From positions 124,001-188,000 of the forward strand of contig NZ_JACHJL010000012.1 in assembly GCF_014203645.1 (NCBI RefSeq): a stretch of DNA of 64,000 bases. Reading direction: 5' to 3'. The stretch is from Streptomyces zagrosensis. Its GTDB lineage: Bacteria > Actinomycetota > Actinomycetes > Streptomycetales > Streptomycetaceae. A program made the position numbers and the translations under genes. Positions 26,625-34,076 of this stretch are shown here, piece after piece (the stretch's first letter is position 1; each line of letters begins with the position of its first letter). The notes beneath the pieces are model-generated. The model saw nothing but the letters and a program-made list of their open reading frames with translations. It was not told where the DNA came from and ran no database searches.

Positions 26625-26892
26625 CCCCCGCGGACCACGGCTAGCCCCCCGCGGGCCCCGAGCCCGCTGAAGGGGTCCGCCGGGCGGGGCCAGCCGTGCT
26701 GAGCCGGGGCGTGTGTGTAGGGGGCGGTGTGGGGCGCGTACCGGCCATGACGCGTATCGGGCGGGTGGGTGCGCACGGGGCCGCGCGGGTGCGTACGAGG
26801 CGAAAAGCCGTGCCCCAGGCACAGACCGACAACGCCCCGGCACCGAGCGGTACCAGGGCGGCTGTGCGGCGAACGGTGAGCGGAGGTCCGAA

Positions 26893-27066
26893 TCAGGCGG
26901 TGGCGGCGGTGAGCTGGACGCCATGTTCGGCGGCCAGTCGGCGGAGGTCGTCCAGTTCCGCCTGCTCCACCTCGACAAGGAAGTCGTCGCCCGACTCACG
27001 GGCGCGGCTCAGGTCGGTCTCGGTGGCCTCTATGCGCTGCATAAGTCCTGCGGTGAACGCGTCCAT
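26893..27066 (-). CDS. Small helical protein, conserved hypothetical
   Basis: A 57-aa acidic protein starting MDAFTAGLMQRIEATETDLS, followed by a charged helix (SRARESGDDFLVEVEQAELD) with coiled-coil character. ATG 27066 is preceded by GAGGGGG. No enzyme or DNA-binding motif. It lies upstream of and divergent from cutRS. Small proteins of this kind occur widely in Streptomyces (from memory), but the function is unknown. Confidence 0.7.
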   Translation of the reverse strand: MDAFTAGLMQRIEATETDLSRARESGDDFLVEVEQAELDDLRRLAAEHGVQLTAATA

Positions 27067-27554
27067 GGTGCGCCCCCTCGTCGTGGGTCGGCTCGGTGGC
27101 ACGGGGGTGTGCCCTGGAGGGTCCCCCGCCCGATAGCGGGAGGACGATCACGTGTGCGATCACCGAATGCGGCAAAAGGTGATCTGGTGCCTTAATCAAG
27201 GCGTGATCGCGGGTGTGCAGTCGTCTTCCCCACCCCTCCGCACCGAGAAACCTCCCCTTCGCCAAGAAATCTGCGCGGCCCGGCGCGCCCCCCGCCGCGC
27301 GGCCGACCACCTGTGCGTCCGCTGTCAGGCAGCCCTCTTACCGCCGGTTTATCGGGCTTCGGGGCAGGATGGAGACGCTCACCGGGCAGGTGTGCTGCGC
27401 GCCGCCTCCAGCAGGCGACCGCGGAGCGAGCGCTGGGCAAGCATCGGATGAACACCGAGCGAGCGCCGAGCGAATGCCGATCAAGCGCTGAGCGAACCAC
27501 AGTTGAGCCCGTGAGGGCCTGCCGCCCATGAGGGCGTAGGGAAAGGACAGCACC
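27067..27554. other. Divergent promoter region upstream of cutR, with GATCAC sites
   Basis: 488 bases between the small helical protein (-) and cutR (+). Four GATCAC/GTGATC half-sites cluster at 27146-27208: two in one orientation, then two in the other. Closer to cutR, 27430-27500 contains loosely repeated GAGCGAGCGC/GAGCGAATGC segments. Open frames here are short and lack motifs. Promoters for both genes should be in this stretch. Confidence 0.55.
27146..27208. promoter_or_regulatory. Cluster of four GATCAC half-sites
   Basis: GATCAC at 27146-27151 and 27158-27163, then GTGATC at 27179-27184 and 27203-27208. Mirror arrangement in 63 bp suggests a regulator site. The factor is unknown; CutR is one candidate. 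Confidence 0.4.
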
Positions 27555-28208
27555 GTGCGTGTACTCGTCGTCGAGGACGAGCAGCTTCTTGCAGACGCGG
27601 TGGCCACCGGGCTGCGTCGAGAGGCCATGGCCGTCGATGTCGTCTACGACGGTGCCGCCGCATTGGAGCGGATCGCGGTCAACGACTACGACGTAGTGGT
27701 ACTCGACCGCGACCTGCCGCTGGTGCACGGCGACGAGGTGTGCCGCAAGCTCGTTGATCTCGGACTGCCCACCCGGGTGTTGATGCTCACCGCCTCCGGT
27801 GATGTCAGCGATCGAGTGGCGGGCCTGGAGATCGGGGCCGACGACTACCTCCCCAAGCCGTTTGCCTTCAGCGAGCTCATCGCCCGGGTGCGGGCGCTGG
27901 GCCGGCGTACGACGGTGGCCCTGCCGCCGGTTTTGGAACGCGCCGGGATCAAGCTCGACCCCAACCGCCGCGAGGTCTTCCGCGACGGCCAGGAGATCCA
28001 GCTCGCGCCGAAGGAGTTCGCCGTGTTGGAGGTGCTGCTGCGCAGCGAGGGCGCCGTAGTTTCGGCGGAGCAACTGTTGGAGAAGGCGTGGGACGAGAAC
28101 ACCGATCCCTTCACCAACGTCGTCCGGGTGACGGTCATGACATTGCGTCGCAAACTGGGTGAACCTGCCGTGATCGTGACCGTACCCGGCTCCGGATACC
28201 GGATCTGA
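27555..28208 (+). CDS. cutR: Response regulator CutR (OmpR family)
   Basis: A 217-aa regulator. The receiver domain (residues 1-115) has acidic pocket residues VVEDEQ and the phospho-acceptor Asp51 in VVLDRDLP, with conserved ADDYLPKPF. The C-terminal winged helix (about 125-217) is OmpR-like (LAPKEFAVLEVLLRSEGAVV; final VPGSGYRI). Sequence and pairing match CutRS of S. lividans/S. coelicolor, which influences antibiotic production and extracytoplasmic protein quality control. ATG region preceded by GGGAAAGGA. The histidine kinase follows 6 nt later. Confidence 0.93.
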   Translation: MRVLVVEDEQLLADAVATGLRREAMAVDVVYDGAAALERIAVNDYDVVVLDRDLPLVHGDEVCRKLVDLGLPTRVLMLTASGDVSDRVAGLEIGADDYLPKPFAFSELIARVRALGRRTTVALPPVLERAGIKLDPNRREVFRDGQEIQLAPKEFAVLEVLLRSEGAVVSAEQLLEKAWDENTDPFTNVVRVTVMTLRRKLGEPAVIVTVPGSGYRI

Positions 28209-28214
28209 CCGGGC

Positions 28215-29462
28215 ATGGCCTCGACTCCCCCCTCCACCCCGCCGCGCCCCGCCGCGCCACCCAAGCCGCACTGGGCCCCATCGGAACTGGGACGTCCGCT
28301 TCCCTGGCTGCGCCCGACCATTCGGATACGGCTCACCCTGCTGTACGGCGGGATGTTCCTGATGGCCGGAATCTTGCTGCTGTCGATCATCTACCTCCTG
28401 GCGGCCGACGCCCTGCACAAGGGCAATGAACTACCGGTCCAGATCATCAAGGCCGACTACCGCGCCACCAGCGACCTCTGCCAGCTGCCCCCGCGCGGCA
28501 GCAGCGCGGAGTTCAACCAGGCCATGGCGGACTGCATGCAGCGGCAGCGAGAAATGGCGCTTGACGGCCTGCTGCGTCGATCCCTGCTCACCCTGCTGGG
28601 CCTGACCGTCGTCGCCTTCGCCTTTGGATACGCGATGGCGGGGCGGGTCCTGTCGCCGCTGGGTCGGATCACCCGTACGGCCCGACAGGTGGCCGGTTCT
28701 GATCTGTCCCGGCGCATTGAGTTGGGCGGCCCCGACGATGAGCTCAAGGAGCTCTCAGACACCTTTGACGAGATGCTGGAGCGGCTGGATCGGGCCTTCA
28801 CCGCTCAGCAACGGTTCGTCGCCAACGCCTCGCACGAGCTGCGCACACCGCTGGCGATCAACCGCACTCTCCTTGAGGTGCAGCTCTCGGACCCGGACGC
28901 CTCACCCGACCTCACCCAGCTCGGAAAGACGCTGCTCGCCACCAACGAGCGCAGTGAGCAACTGGTGGAGGGGTTGTTGCTGCTCGCCCGCAGCGACAAC
29001 GAGATCGTGGACCGCAAGCCGGTGGACCTGGCCGAGGTGGCCGGCCAGGCGGTCGATCAGGTACGCACCGAGGCGCAGGCCAAGGGCGTGGAGCTGCGAG
29101 GCGCCAGGGAGCCCGCCGTCGTCCAGGGCAACGGGGTGCTCTTGGAGCGGGTCGCGCTGAACCTCGCGCAGAACGCCGTGCGCTACAACACCCCCGACGG
29201 CTGGGTGGAGGTCAGTACCGAGTTGCAGCGCGGCGAGGCGGTGCTTGTGGTGTCGAACACGGGCCCGGTGATTCCCGCGTACGAGGTGGACAACATCTTC
29301 GAGCCGTTCCGCAGGCTCAGGACCGAGCGCACCGGCAGCGACAAGGGCGTTGGTCTTGGCTTGTCGATCGTGCGCTCGGTGGTGCGCGCGCACGGCGGAC
29401 GGATCGCGGCCAGGCCCCGTGAGGGCGGTGGCATGGTGATACAGGTCTCGTTCCCGGTGTGA
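28215..29462 (+). CDS. cutS: Sensor histidine kinase CutS
   Basis: A 415-aa kinase. A proline-rich N-terminus precedes TM1 (about residues 41-63) and TM2 (about 122-144). Between them is a short extracytoplasmic sensor containing two cysteines, Cys89 (SDLCQLPP) and Cys107 (MADCMQRQ). These match the conserved pair proposed to sense disulfide or redox state outside the cell. HAMP follows, then the dimerisation/phospho-acceptor motif ASHELRTPL with His207, an N-box NLAQNAVRYN, and G-boxes (DKGVGLGLSIV). It partners CutR, directly upstream. Confidence 0.93.
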   Translation: MASTPPSTPPRPAAPPKPHWAPSELGRPLPWLRPTIRIRLTLLYGGMFLMAGILLLSIIYLLAADALHKGNELPVQIIKADYRATSDLCQLPPRGSSAEFNQAMADCMQRQREMALDGLLRRSLLTLLGLTVVAFAFGYAMAGRVLSPLGRITRTARQVAGSDLSRRIELGGPDDELKELSDTFDEMLERLDRAFTAQQRFVANASHELRTPLAINRTLLEVQLSDPDASPDLTQLGKTLLATNERSEQLVEGLLLLARSDNEIVDRKPVDLAEVAGQAVDQVRTEAQAKGVELRGAREPAVVQGNGVLLERVALNLAQNAVRYNTPDGWVEVSTELQRGEAVLVVSNTGPVIPAYEVDNIFEPFRRLRTERTGSDKGVGLGLSIVRSVVRAHGGRIAARPREGGGMVIQVSFPV

Positions 29463-29917
29463 TCGGCGCTGCTGCGGTAGCGAGTGATCGCGCACCGTCG
29501 CACCCTCCAATCACTCCCGCACCACTCCTGAACCAGCCCCGACTTTATGTTCGCTTTTAGTGGAATTATCCTGACTCATGGAGATCCTTCACCATGTGTT
29601 TTCGATCACATAGGCGAATTTTTAGTCACCTACTCTCCGTGGTCGCCAAGACCGGTAGAAAGCCGGGAAAATCCGGGTTTCCGGGGGTCCCGATCACGGG
29701 AAGTACCGATGAGGGTGCGTGTGAACCACCCCTCGTGCATCGTGTACCGTCCCACCGCCATCCAACCTGATCACCTCTTCAGGGGGCCGGTTGGGTGTCG
29801 ATTGAGTAACAGACCTTGATGTGAGGCAAAATCTCCGCCTCAGGTCGGGCACAAGTCCGGCCTCTCACGCGTTACGTGCGCTGGAGACACCGCAGAGACC
29901 CAGAGGGGGAGAGCGAC
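29463..29917. other. Intergenic region between cutS and the DUF4193 gene
   Basis: 455 bases. 29540-29640 is unusually A/T-rich for this genome (TTTATGTTCGCTTTTAGTGG) and 29650-29700 is GGGAAAATCCGGG-rich. No gene is supported; the frame at 29547-29819 has atypical codons. The DUF4193 promoter is expected near 29800-29890, with a possible -35-like TTGATG at about 29815. Confidence 0.5.
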
Positions 29918-30217
29918 ATGGCAACGGACTACGACACCCCACGTAAGACCGACGATGACGTCAACGAGGACAGCATCGAAGAGCTGAAGGCTCGCCGAAA
30001 CGACAAGTCAGCGTCCACGGTCGATGTGGACGAGTTCGAGCAGGCGGAGGGCCTTGAACTGCCCGGCGCCGATCTTTCGAACGAGGAATTGTCGGTGCGC
30101 GTGCTGCCCCGGCAAGCAGATGAGTTCACCTGCATGAACTGCTTCCTCGTGCACCACAGGAGCCAGCTGGCCGCCGAGAAGAACGGCCAGCCGGTCTGCC
30201 GCGACTGCGCGGCTTGA
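29918..30217 (+). CDS. DUF4193 family protein
   Basis: A 99-aa actinobacterial protein. The N-terminus is acidic and disordered (DVNEDSIEELKARRNDKSAS). The C-terminus has two CxxC pairs, CMNCFLVHH and CRDC, that probably bind zinc. Function unknown; the family is highly conserved in actinobacteria and highly expressed in some. ATG 29918 follows AGAGGGGGAGAG. It is 16 nt upstream of the EcsC-like gene start and probably co-transcribed with it. Confidence 0.9.
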   Translation: MATDYDTPRKTDDDVNEDSIEELKARRNDKSASTVDVDEFEQAEGLELPGADLSNEELSVRVLPRQADEFTCMNCFLVHHRSQLAAEKNGQPVCRDCAA

Positions 30218-30233
30218 GGACGGTTCCCTCACC

Positions 30234-31160
30234 GTGCGGAACGTTTCCCAGCGGGATGACGCGAACGTCGAGCGGGGCCGGATGGCCTCGCTCGCGGCCG
30301 TCGTCAGCCGCGGAGCAAAGACCGCGGGCACCGGGGTCCAGTGGACCGGTCGGGGCGTACGTGCGGGCCTGACCGCCGTCGCCGACCGGATCATCGCGGG
30401 CGCGCCCCGCATCCCAATCCGGGACCTCGCGACGCTGCGGGCCCAGTTCCCGGGACATGGCCCCGAGGAGATCGCGGACAAGCTTGTCGCCGGAGCCGCC
30501 GGCGGCACATCGACCGTGGGCGCGGGCGTGGGCGCCGCCGCGATGCTGCCTGTTCCGCCCGCCATGCCGGCGGAGCTCGCCGCCGAGATCGTCGGCGTCG
30601 CCTCCATAGAGTTCAAGCTCATCGCCGAGCTGCACGAGGTCTACGGCCTGCGTGCGCCCGGCACCCTGCGCCAGCGCACCACGGCCTATCTGACCGCCTG
30701 GACCCAGGAACGGGGCATCGATGTCGTCAAGCCCGCCAGCTTGAACGCAGCCCTGAGCGGGCCCGTCAAGCGCGAGCTACGCCAGCGCATCGTGAAGCGG
30801 ACCTTCCGCAACCTGCCCAACCTGGCGCCGTTCATGATCGGCGCCGTGGTCGGGGCGATGATGAACCGGCGGGATACGAAAAAGCTCGCGGACAAGATCC
30901 GCAAGGACCTCCGGGCGCGCCAGGTCCCCTGGGACCAGCTCCCCGCCCCGGAGCCGGTCGTAGGCGAGCTGCCGCCCGCCACCGAGGCCACCGGCCCCGC
31001 GGGAGAGCTCCCGCCGGCCACCGGACGGCTCACGGACGTACCTGACGACACACTGGACGACGTACCCGACGACCTACACGACGGGCCGCACGACCTACCC
31101 GGCGTGTCCCACGACGTGCCGCCACGCTCCCGACGTCGCCGATTGCGCCGCCGGCGCTAA
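30234..31160 (+). CDS. EcsC-like protein of unknown function
   Basis: A 308-aa protein. Residues about 85-215 carry a hydrophobic helix (GAAAMLPVPPAMPAELAAEI) followed by FKLIAELHEVYGL and LGRL-like helices, a pattern resembling EcsC-family proteins; the match is not strong. A short hydrophobic stretch (FMIGAVVGAMM) is near residue 205. The C-terminal 65 residues are a D/P/H-rich repeat (VPDDTLDDVPDDLHDGPHDL) ending in an arginine-rich tail. GTG 30234 has a weak ribosome site, and ATG 30282 (MASLAAVV) is an alternative start. Confidence 0.7.
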   Translation: MRNVSQRDDANVERGRMASLAAVVSRGAKTAGTGVQWTGRGVRAGLTAVADRIIAGAPRIPIRDLATLRAQFPGHGPEEIADKLVAGAAGGTSTVGAGVGAAAMLPVPPAMPAELAAEIVGVASIEFKLIAELHEVYGLRAPGTLRQRTTAYLTAWTQERGIDVVKPASLNAALSGPVKRELRQRIVKRTFRNLPNLAPFMIGAVVGAMMNRRDTKKLADKIRKDLRARQVPWDQLPAPEPVVGELPPATEATGPAGELPPATGRLTDVPDDTLDDVPDDLHDGPHDLPGVSHDVPPRSRRRRLRRRR

Positions 31161-31264
31161 CTTCCCGTACGCCGGGCTCGCGCCGCCTAGGCGCGCCCTC
31201 TCGCGCCCGCGCGAGAGGGCGCGAGAAGAAGTCCTCGCTTGGGCGCGTACCGCCGCTGGGCAGC

Positions 31265-31711
31265 TCAGCTGGCGCGTACCGCCGTGATGGCTGCGGCCAG
31301 CTTCTCCGGGCGCCGTGTGGAGAGGTAGACATACGGCGTCGGATCGGCGGGGTCGATGACCTCGATCCGCAGCGCCGTGGGGATGTAGCTGCGAAGCAGC
31401 ATGAACGCCCGGGGGTCCGCCTTGGGGCCGCGCCAGGCGGCGGCCTCGACGGCGTCCAGGACGTGCGCCTCGCCCAGCGCCTCCACCGGGATCTTCGCGT
31501 CCCCAGCGACCAGCGAACCCGCCACCACGCGAATGCGTACCGAGCCGTACGAGCTGATCGCGACGCTGGCCAGCGCTGAGAAGCCGAGCAACCCGCCGAG
31601 CATGGCCAGCGGGCCGAACGGCAGCAGGATCAACGCCCCGGCGACACCGGTCAGGGCGGCCGTGAACCACCAGAAACGGGGCGCGGTCAGGCGTTCTTCG
31701 TAGGGCTGCAT
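31265..31711 (-). CDS. DUF3093 family membrane protein
   Basis: A 148-aa protein beginning MQPYEERLTAPRFWWF, with two adjacent membrane segments (about residues 18-55: LTGVAGALILLPFGPLAMLG, GFSALASVAISSYG) and a cytoplasmic PH-like C-terminal domain. The pattern YEERL plus two TMs plus YVYLSTRRPEKLAAAI matches DUF3093, which is widespread in actinobacteria and of unknown function. The start at 31711 is preferred because conservation begins there; the frame continues 26 codons upstream, into the divergent thioesterase region. Confidence 0.85.
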   Translation of the reverse strand: MQPYEERLTAPRFWWFTAALTGVAGALILLPFGPLAMLGGLLGFSALASVAISSYGSVRIRVVAGSLVAGDAKIPVEALGEAHVLDAVEAAAWRGPKADPRAFMLLRSYIPTALRIEVIDPADPTPYVYLSTRRPEKLAAAITAVRAS

Positions 31712-31770
31712 GGTTTCCAGCTTGGCACGGGGGAGTCCGCCGCCCACCGGCGCGGGTAAGGTCTGCACCC

Positions 31771-32355
31771 GTGAATGTACGAACGACATCGCTGACGCCT
31801 CCGGCCGGTGCCATAGCGCCGGTACGGCATCCCGACGCGCCCGCGCCCGGAGAGTTGCTCGGAGCGCACTACGACCAGTGCTTCGGCTGCGGCGAGGCCC
31901 AGCCGCACGGCCTGCACCTGGCGACGCGGGCGGGCGAGGGCGTCAGCGTCACCGCACGGTTCACCGTCAAGGCGGCTCACCAGGGAGCCCCGGGGCTTGC
32001 GCATGGCGGAGTGTTGGCCGCGGCCCTGGACGAGACGATGGGCGCGCTCGGCTGGCTGCTGCGGGTGATCGCGGTGACCGGGCGGCTGGAGACGGACTTC
32101 GTACGCCCGGTGCCGGTCGATACCGATCTGTACTTGGATGCCCATGTGGTGGCGGTGCGCGGTCGCAAAATCTATTCCACGGCGACCGGTCGGATCGGCG
32201 GGCCCGATGGGCCGGTCGCCGTTCGTGCGGACGCACTTTTCATCGAGGTGAAGGTGGACCACTTCATCGCGAACGGCCGGCCGGAAGAGATCAATGCGGC
32301 CCTCTCCGACCCGGACCAGGTCAAGGTCGCTCGTGCCTTTGAGGTGAATCCGTGA
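31771..32355 (+). CDS. PaaI-type hotdog-fold thioesterase
   Basis: A 194-aa protein. The hotdog core spans about residues 35-160 with the signature GLAHGGVLAAALDETMGALG, containing the conserved HGG and the acidic residue of PaaI-type acyl-CoA thioesterases. CFGCGEAQPHGL near the N-terminus is typical of this actinobacterial subgroup. Probably hydrolyses an acyl-CoA. GTG 31771 lies 8 nt after TAAGGT (31757-31762), so the transcript may be leaderless. It overlaps dut by 4 nt. Confidence 0.87.
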   Translation: MNVRTTSLTPPAGAIAPVRHPDAPAPGELLGAHYDQCFGCGEAQPHGLHLATRAGEGVSVTARFTVKAAHQGAPGLAHGGVLAAALDETMGALGWLLRVIAVTGRLETDFVRPVPVDTDLYLDAHVVAVRGRKIYSTATGRIGGPDGPVAVRADALFIEVKVDHFIANGRPEEINAALSDPDQVKVARAFEVNP

Positions 32356-32867
32356 GCCGTGAGCCCGTTGATGTACTGATCCGGCGGGTGGACCCGTCGG
32401 TTCCGCTTCCCGCTTATGGGCATCCCGGTGACGCCGGTGCGGACCTGGTCACCACCGAGGCGGCCGAACTCGCCCCCGGCGAACGGGCGGTGCTGCCCAC
32501 CGGGGTGTCCATCGCCCTGCCGGACGGGTACGCGGCCTTCGTGCACCCTCGCTCGGGCCTCGCCGCCCGCTGTGGTGTCGCTTTGGTGAATGCCCCAGGG
32601 ACGGTTGATGCCGGGTACCGTGGGGAGATCAAGGTGATCGTGGTCAATCTGGACCCGCGCGAGAGTGTGCGGTTCGAACGGTTCGACCGGGTCGCCCAGC
32701 TCATCGTCCAACAGGTCGAGAAGGTGCGCTTCCACGAGGTGACGCAGCTTCCCGGTTCGGTGCGTGCCGATGGGGGCTTCGGGTCCACGGGAGGCCATGC
32801 CGCGGTGGGCGGCCAATCGGGTGGGAATGGATACGCTTCGGTCGGTGCCGACCGGGAAGGACAGTGA
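32352..32867 (+). CDS. dut: Deoxyuridine 5'-triphosphate nucleotidohydrolase (dUTPase)
   Basis: A 171-aa trimeric-type dUTPase with the five family motifs: AYGHPGDAGADL (I), PTGVSIALPDGY (II), HPRSGLAARCGV / NAPGTVDAGYRGEI (III), VAQLIVQ (IV) and RADGGFGSTG (V, the P-loop-like C-terminal arm). It hydrolyses dUTP to dUMP, protecting DNA from uracil and feeding dTMP synthesis. GTG 32352 overlaps the thioesterase stop. The last 20 residues past motif V are Gly/Ala-rich. Confidence 0.97.
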   Translation: MSREPVDVLIRRVDPSVPLPAYGHPGDAGADLVTTEAAELAPGERAVLPTGVSIALPDGYAAFVHPRSGLAARCGVALVNAPGTVDAGYRGEIKVIVVNLDPRESVRFERFDRVAQLIVQQVEKVRFHEVTQLPGSVRADGGFGSTGGHAAVGGQSGGNGYASVGADREGQ

Positions 32868-32868
32868 C

Positions 32869-33636
32869 GTGTTCGGACGTCGTCGCAAGCGCAGTGAGGA
32901 CGCCGTCGATCAGATCGACGAGGGCGTGGCCGCCGAGGAGTTGGCCGAGGCCGAGGACGCGGCCGACGCAGCGGACCAGGTGAACCTGCCGCCCGCGCCG
33001 CGTCCCGACGGGCCGTGGGACTCCACCGAGGTCGGCAACCCCGGTGAGGGCCGAGTGGATCTCGGTGGCCTGTTCGTGCCCGGAGTCGAGGGCATGGAGC
33101 TGCGGGTCGAGGTCGCCGGGGAGTCGATCGTCGCCGCGACCGTGGTGCTGCGGGACAGCGCGGTGCAGCTCCAGGGGTTCGCCGCCCCCAAGAACGAGGG
33201 CATTTGGCGCGAGGTGCGCGAGGAGATCGCGGGCGGCATCACCCAGCAGGGCGGTGTCGTGGACGAGATCGAGGGCCCGCTCGGCTGGGAGTTGCGCGCC
33301 CAGGTCCCCGTACAACTGCCCGATGGCACCAATGGAGTGCAGCTCGTTCGGTTCATCGGCGTGGATGGGCCTCGCTGGTTCCTGCGCGGCGTGATCTCGG
33401 GCCAGGGCGCGGTCCAGCCGGAGGCGGCCGGGCTCCTTGAGCAGATCTTCCAGGACACCGTGGTCGTACGCGGTGACTCGCCGATGGCCCCGCGGGACCC
33501 GATCGTCCTCAAGCTGCCCGAGGACGCCCAGATGGTCGCCGAGGGCGGCGTGCAGCAAGATGAGGTGGAAGGCTCGCGGTTCGCGGGTGGCGTTGACCGC
33601 CTCCAGCGCGGCCCCGAGATCACCGAGATCCGCTGA
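32869..33636 (+). CDS. DUF3710 family protein
   Basis: A 255-aa acidic cytoplasmic protein. It begins MFGRRRKRSED followed by an acidic linker (about residues 15-50), then a single DUF3710 domain (WDSTEVGNPGEGRVDLGGLF, VVLRDSAVQLQGFAAPKNEG, RWFLRGVISGQGA). Conserved next to dut in actinobacteria; function unknown. GTG 32869 is one base past the dut stop, with GGAAGGAC about 8 nt upstream. In-frame starts inside dut are rejected. The gene is followed by a strong terminator. Confidence 0.92.
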   Translation: MFGRRRKRSEDAVDQIDEGVAAEELAEAEDAADAADQVNLPPAPRPDGPWDSTEVGNPGEGRVDLGGLFVPGVEGMELRVEVAGESIVAATVVLRDSAVQLQGFAAPKNEGIWREVREEIAGGITQQGGVVDEIEGPLGWELRAQVPVQLPDGTNGVQLVRFIGVDGPRWFLRGVISGQGAVQPEAAGLLEQIFQDTVVVRGDSPMAPRDPIVLKLPEDAQMVAEGGVQQDEVEGSRFAGGVDRLQRGPEITEIR

Positions 33637-33711
33637 CGCCCCTAGGCGCGGCGCCATAAACGCCCCGCGAAGGTCCCTTGCCGGGTCCTGAGCTGGCTGG
33701 AAAGCGACCTT

Positions 33712-33754
33712 AGCGGTAGGCCCCACTCCGTTCTACGGAGTGGGGCCTACCGCT
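33712..33754. terminator. Strong intrinsic terminator between DUF3710 and kdp
   Basis: A perfect 19-bp stem: AGCGGTAGGCCCCACTCCG (33712-33730), loop TTCTA, then CGGAGTGGGGCCTACCGCT (33736-33754), followed by TTT. It separates the dut/DUF3710 unit from the kdp operon. The symmetric stem may also work in reverse. Confidence 0.93.
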
Positions 33755-33774
33755 TTTCCGCAGGTCCTGGCCGG

Positions 33775-33826
33775 GTCCGTATGGAACCCATCAATGCGGA
33801 GTACATGTCCGTATAGGACCCGTCAA
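33775..33826. promoter_or_regulatory. Direct repeat upstream of kdp, candidate KdpE operator
   Basis: Two 20-bp copies, GTCCGTATGGAACCCATCAA (33775-33794) and GTCCGTATAGGACCCGTCAA (33807-33826), 17 of 20 identical. Start-to-start distance is 32 bp, about three helical turns. Tandem same-face repeats suit an OmpR-family regulator. KdpE, encoded at 42993, is the obvious candidate. Confidence 0.6.
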
Positions 33827-33899
33827 CGGGCGGCTTAATGCCCTGCCCAGGGGGTTTGCTCAAGAGGTCCGTTCAGTTCCGAACCTCTAGGAGCTCACG

Positions 33900-33983
33900 A
33901 TGGCCGACCTGGCCTTCGTCGTCACCACGATCGCGGTTTTCGCGCTGGTGGCACTCGTTGCCAAGGGGGTGACGAAGCTGTGA
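33900..33983 (+). CDS. 27-aa single-span membrane peptide preceding kdpF
   Basis: ATG 33900 begins MADLAFVVTTIAVFALVALV and continues AKGVTKL before TGA 33981-33983. One hydrophobic helix with a basic C-terminal end. CTCTAGGAGCTC gives an AGGAG 6-10 nt upstream. The last codons overlap kdpF by 4 nt (GTGA), so the two are coupled. Strong G/C third-position usage supports coding. I recall similar peptides before kdpF in other Streptomyces; it may be a second KdpF-like stabilising subunit, but that is inference. Confidence 0.75.
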   Translation: MADLAFVVTTIAVFALVALVAKGVTKL

Positions 33984-34069
33984 CCGCCGAAAACCTCATC
34001 GGCCTTGTCGTGGCCGTCGCCCTCCTTGGCTACCTGATCCTCGCCCTTGTCTTCCCGGAGAGGTTCTGA
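33980..34069 (+). CDS. kdpF: K+-transporting ATPase subunit KdpF
   Basis: A 29-aa peptide: MTAENLIGLVVAVALLGYLI followed by LALVFPERF. The single helix ending in YLxxALxxPERF is the KdpF signature. KdpF is a lipid-like stabiliser of the KdpABC complex in the membrane. GTG 33980 overlaps the upstream peptide stop. kdpA begins 7 nt after its stop. Confidence 0.95.
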   Translation: MTAENLIGLVVAVALLGYLILALVFPERF

Positions 34070-34076
34070 ACTCGAC

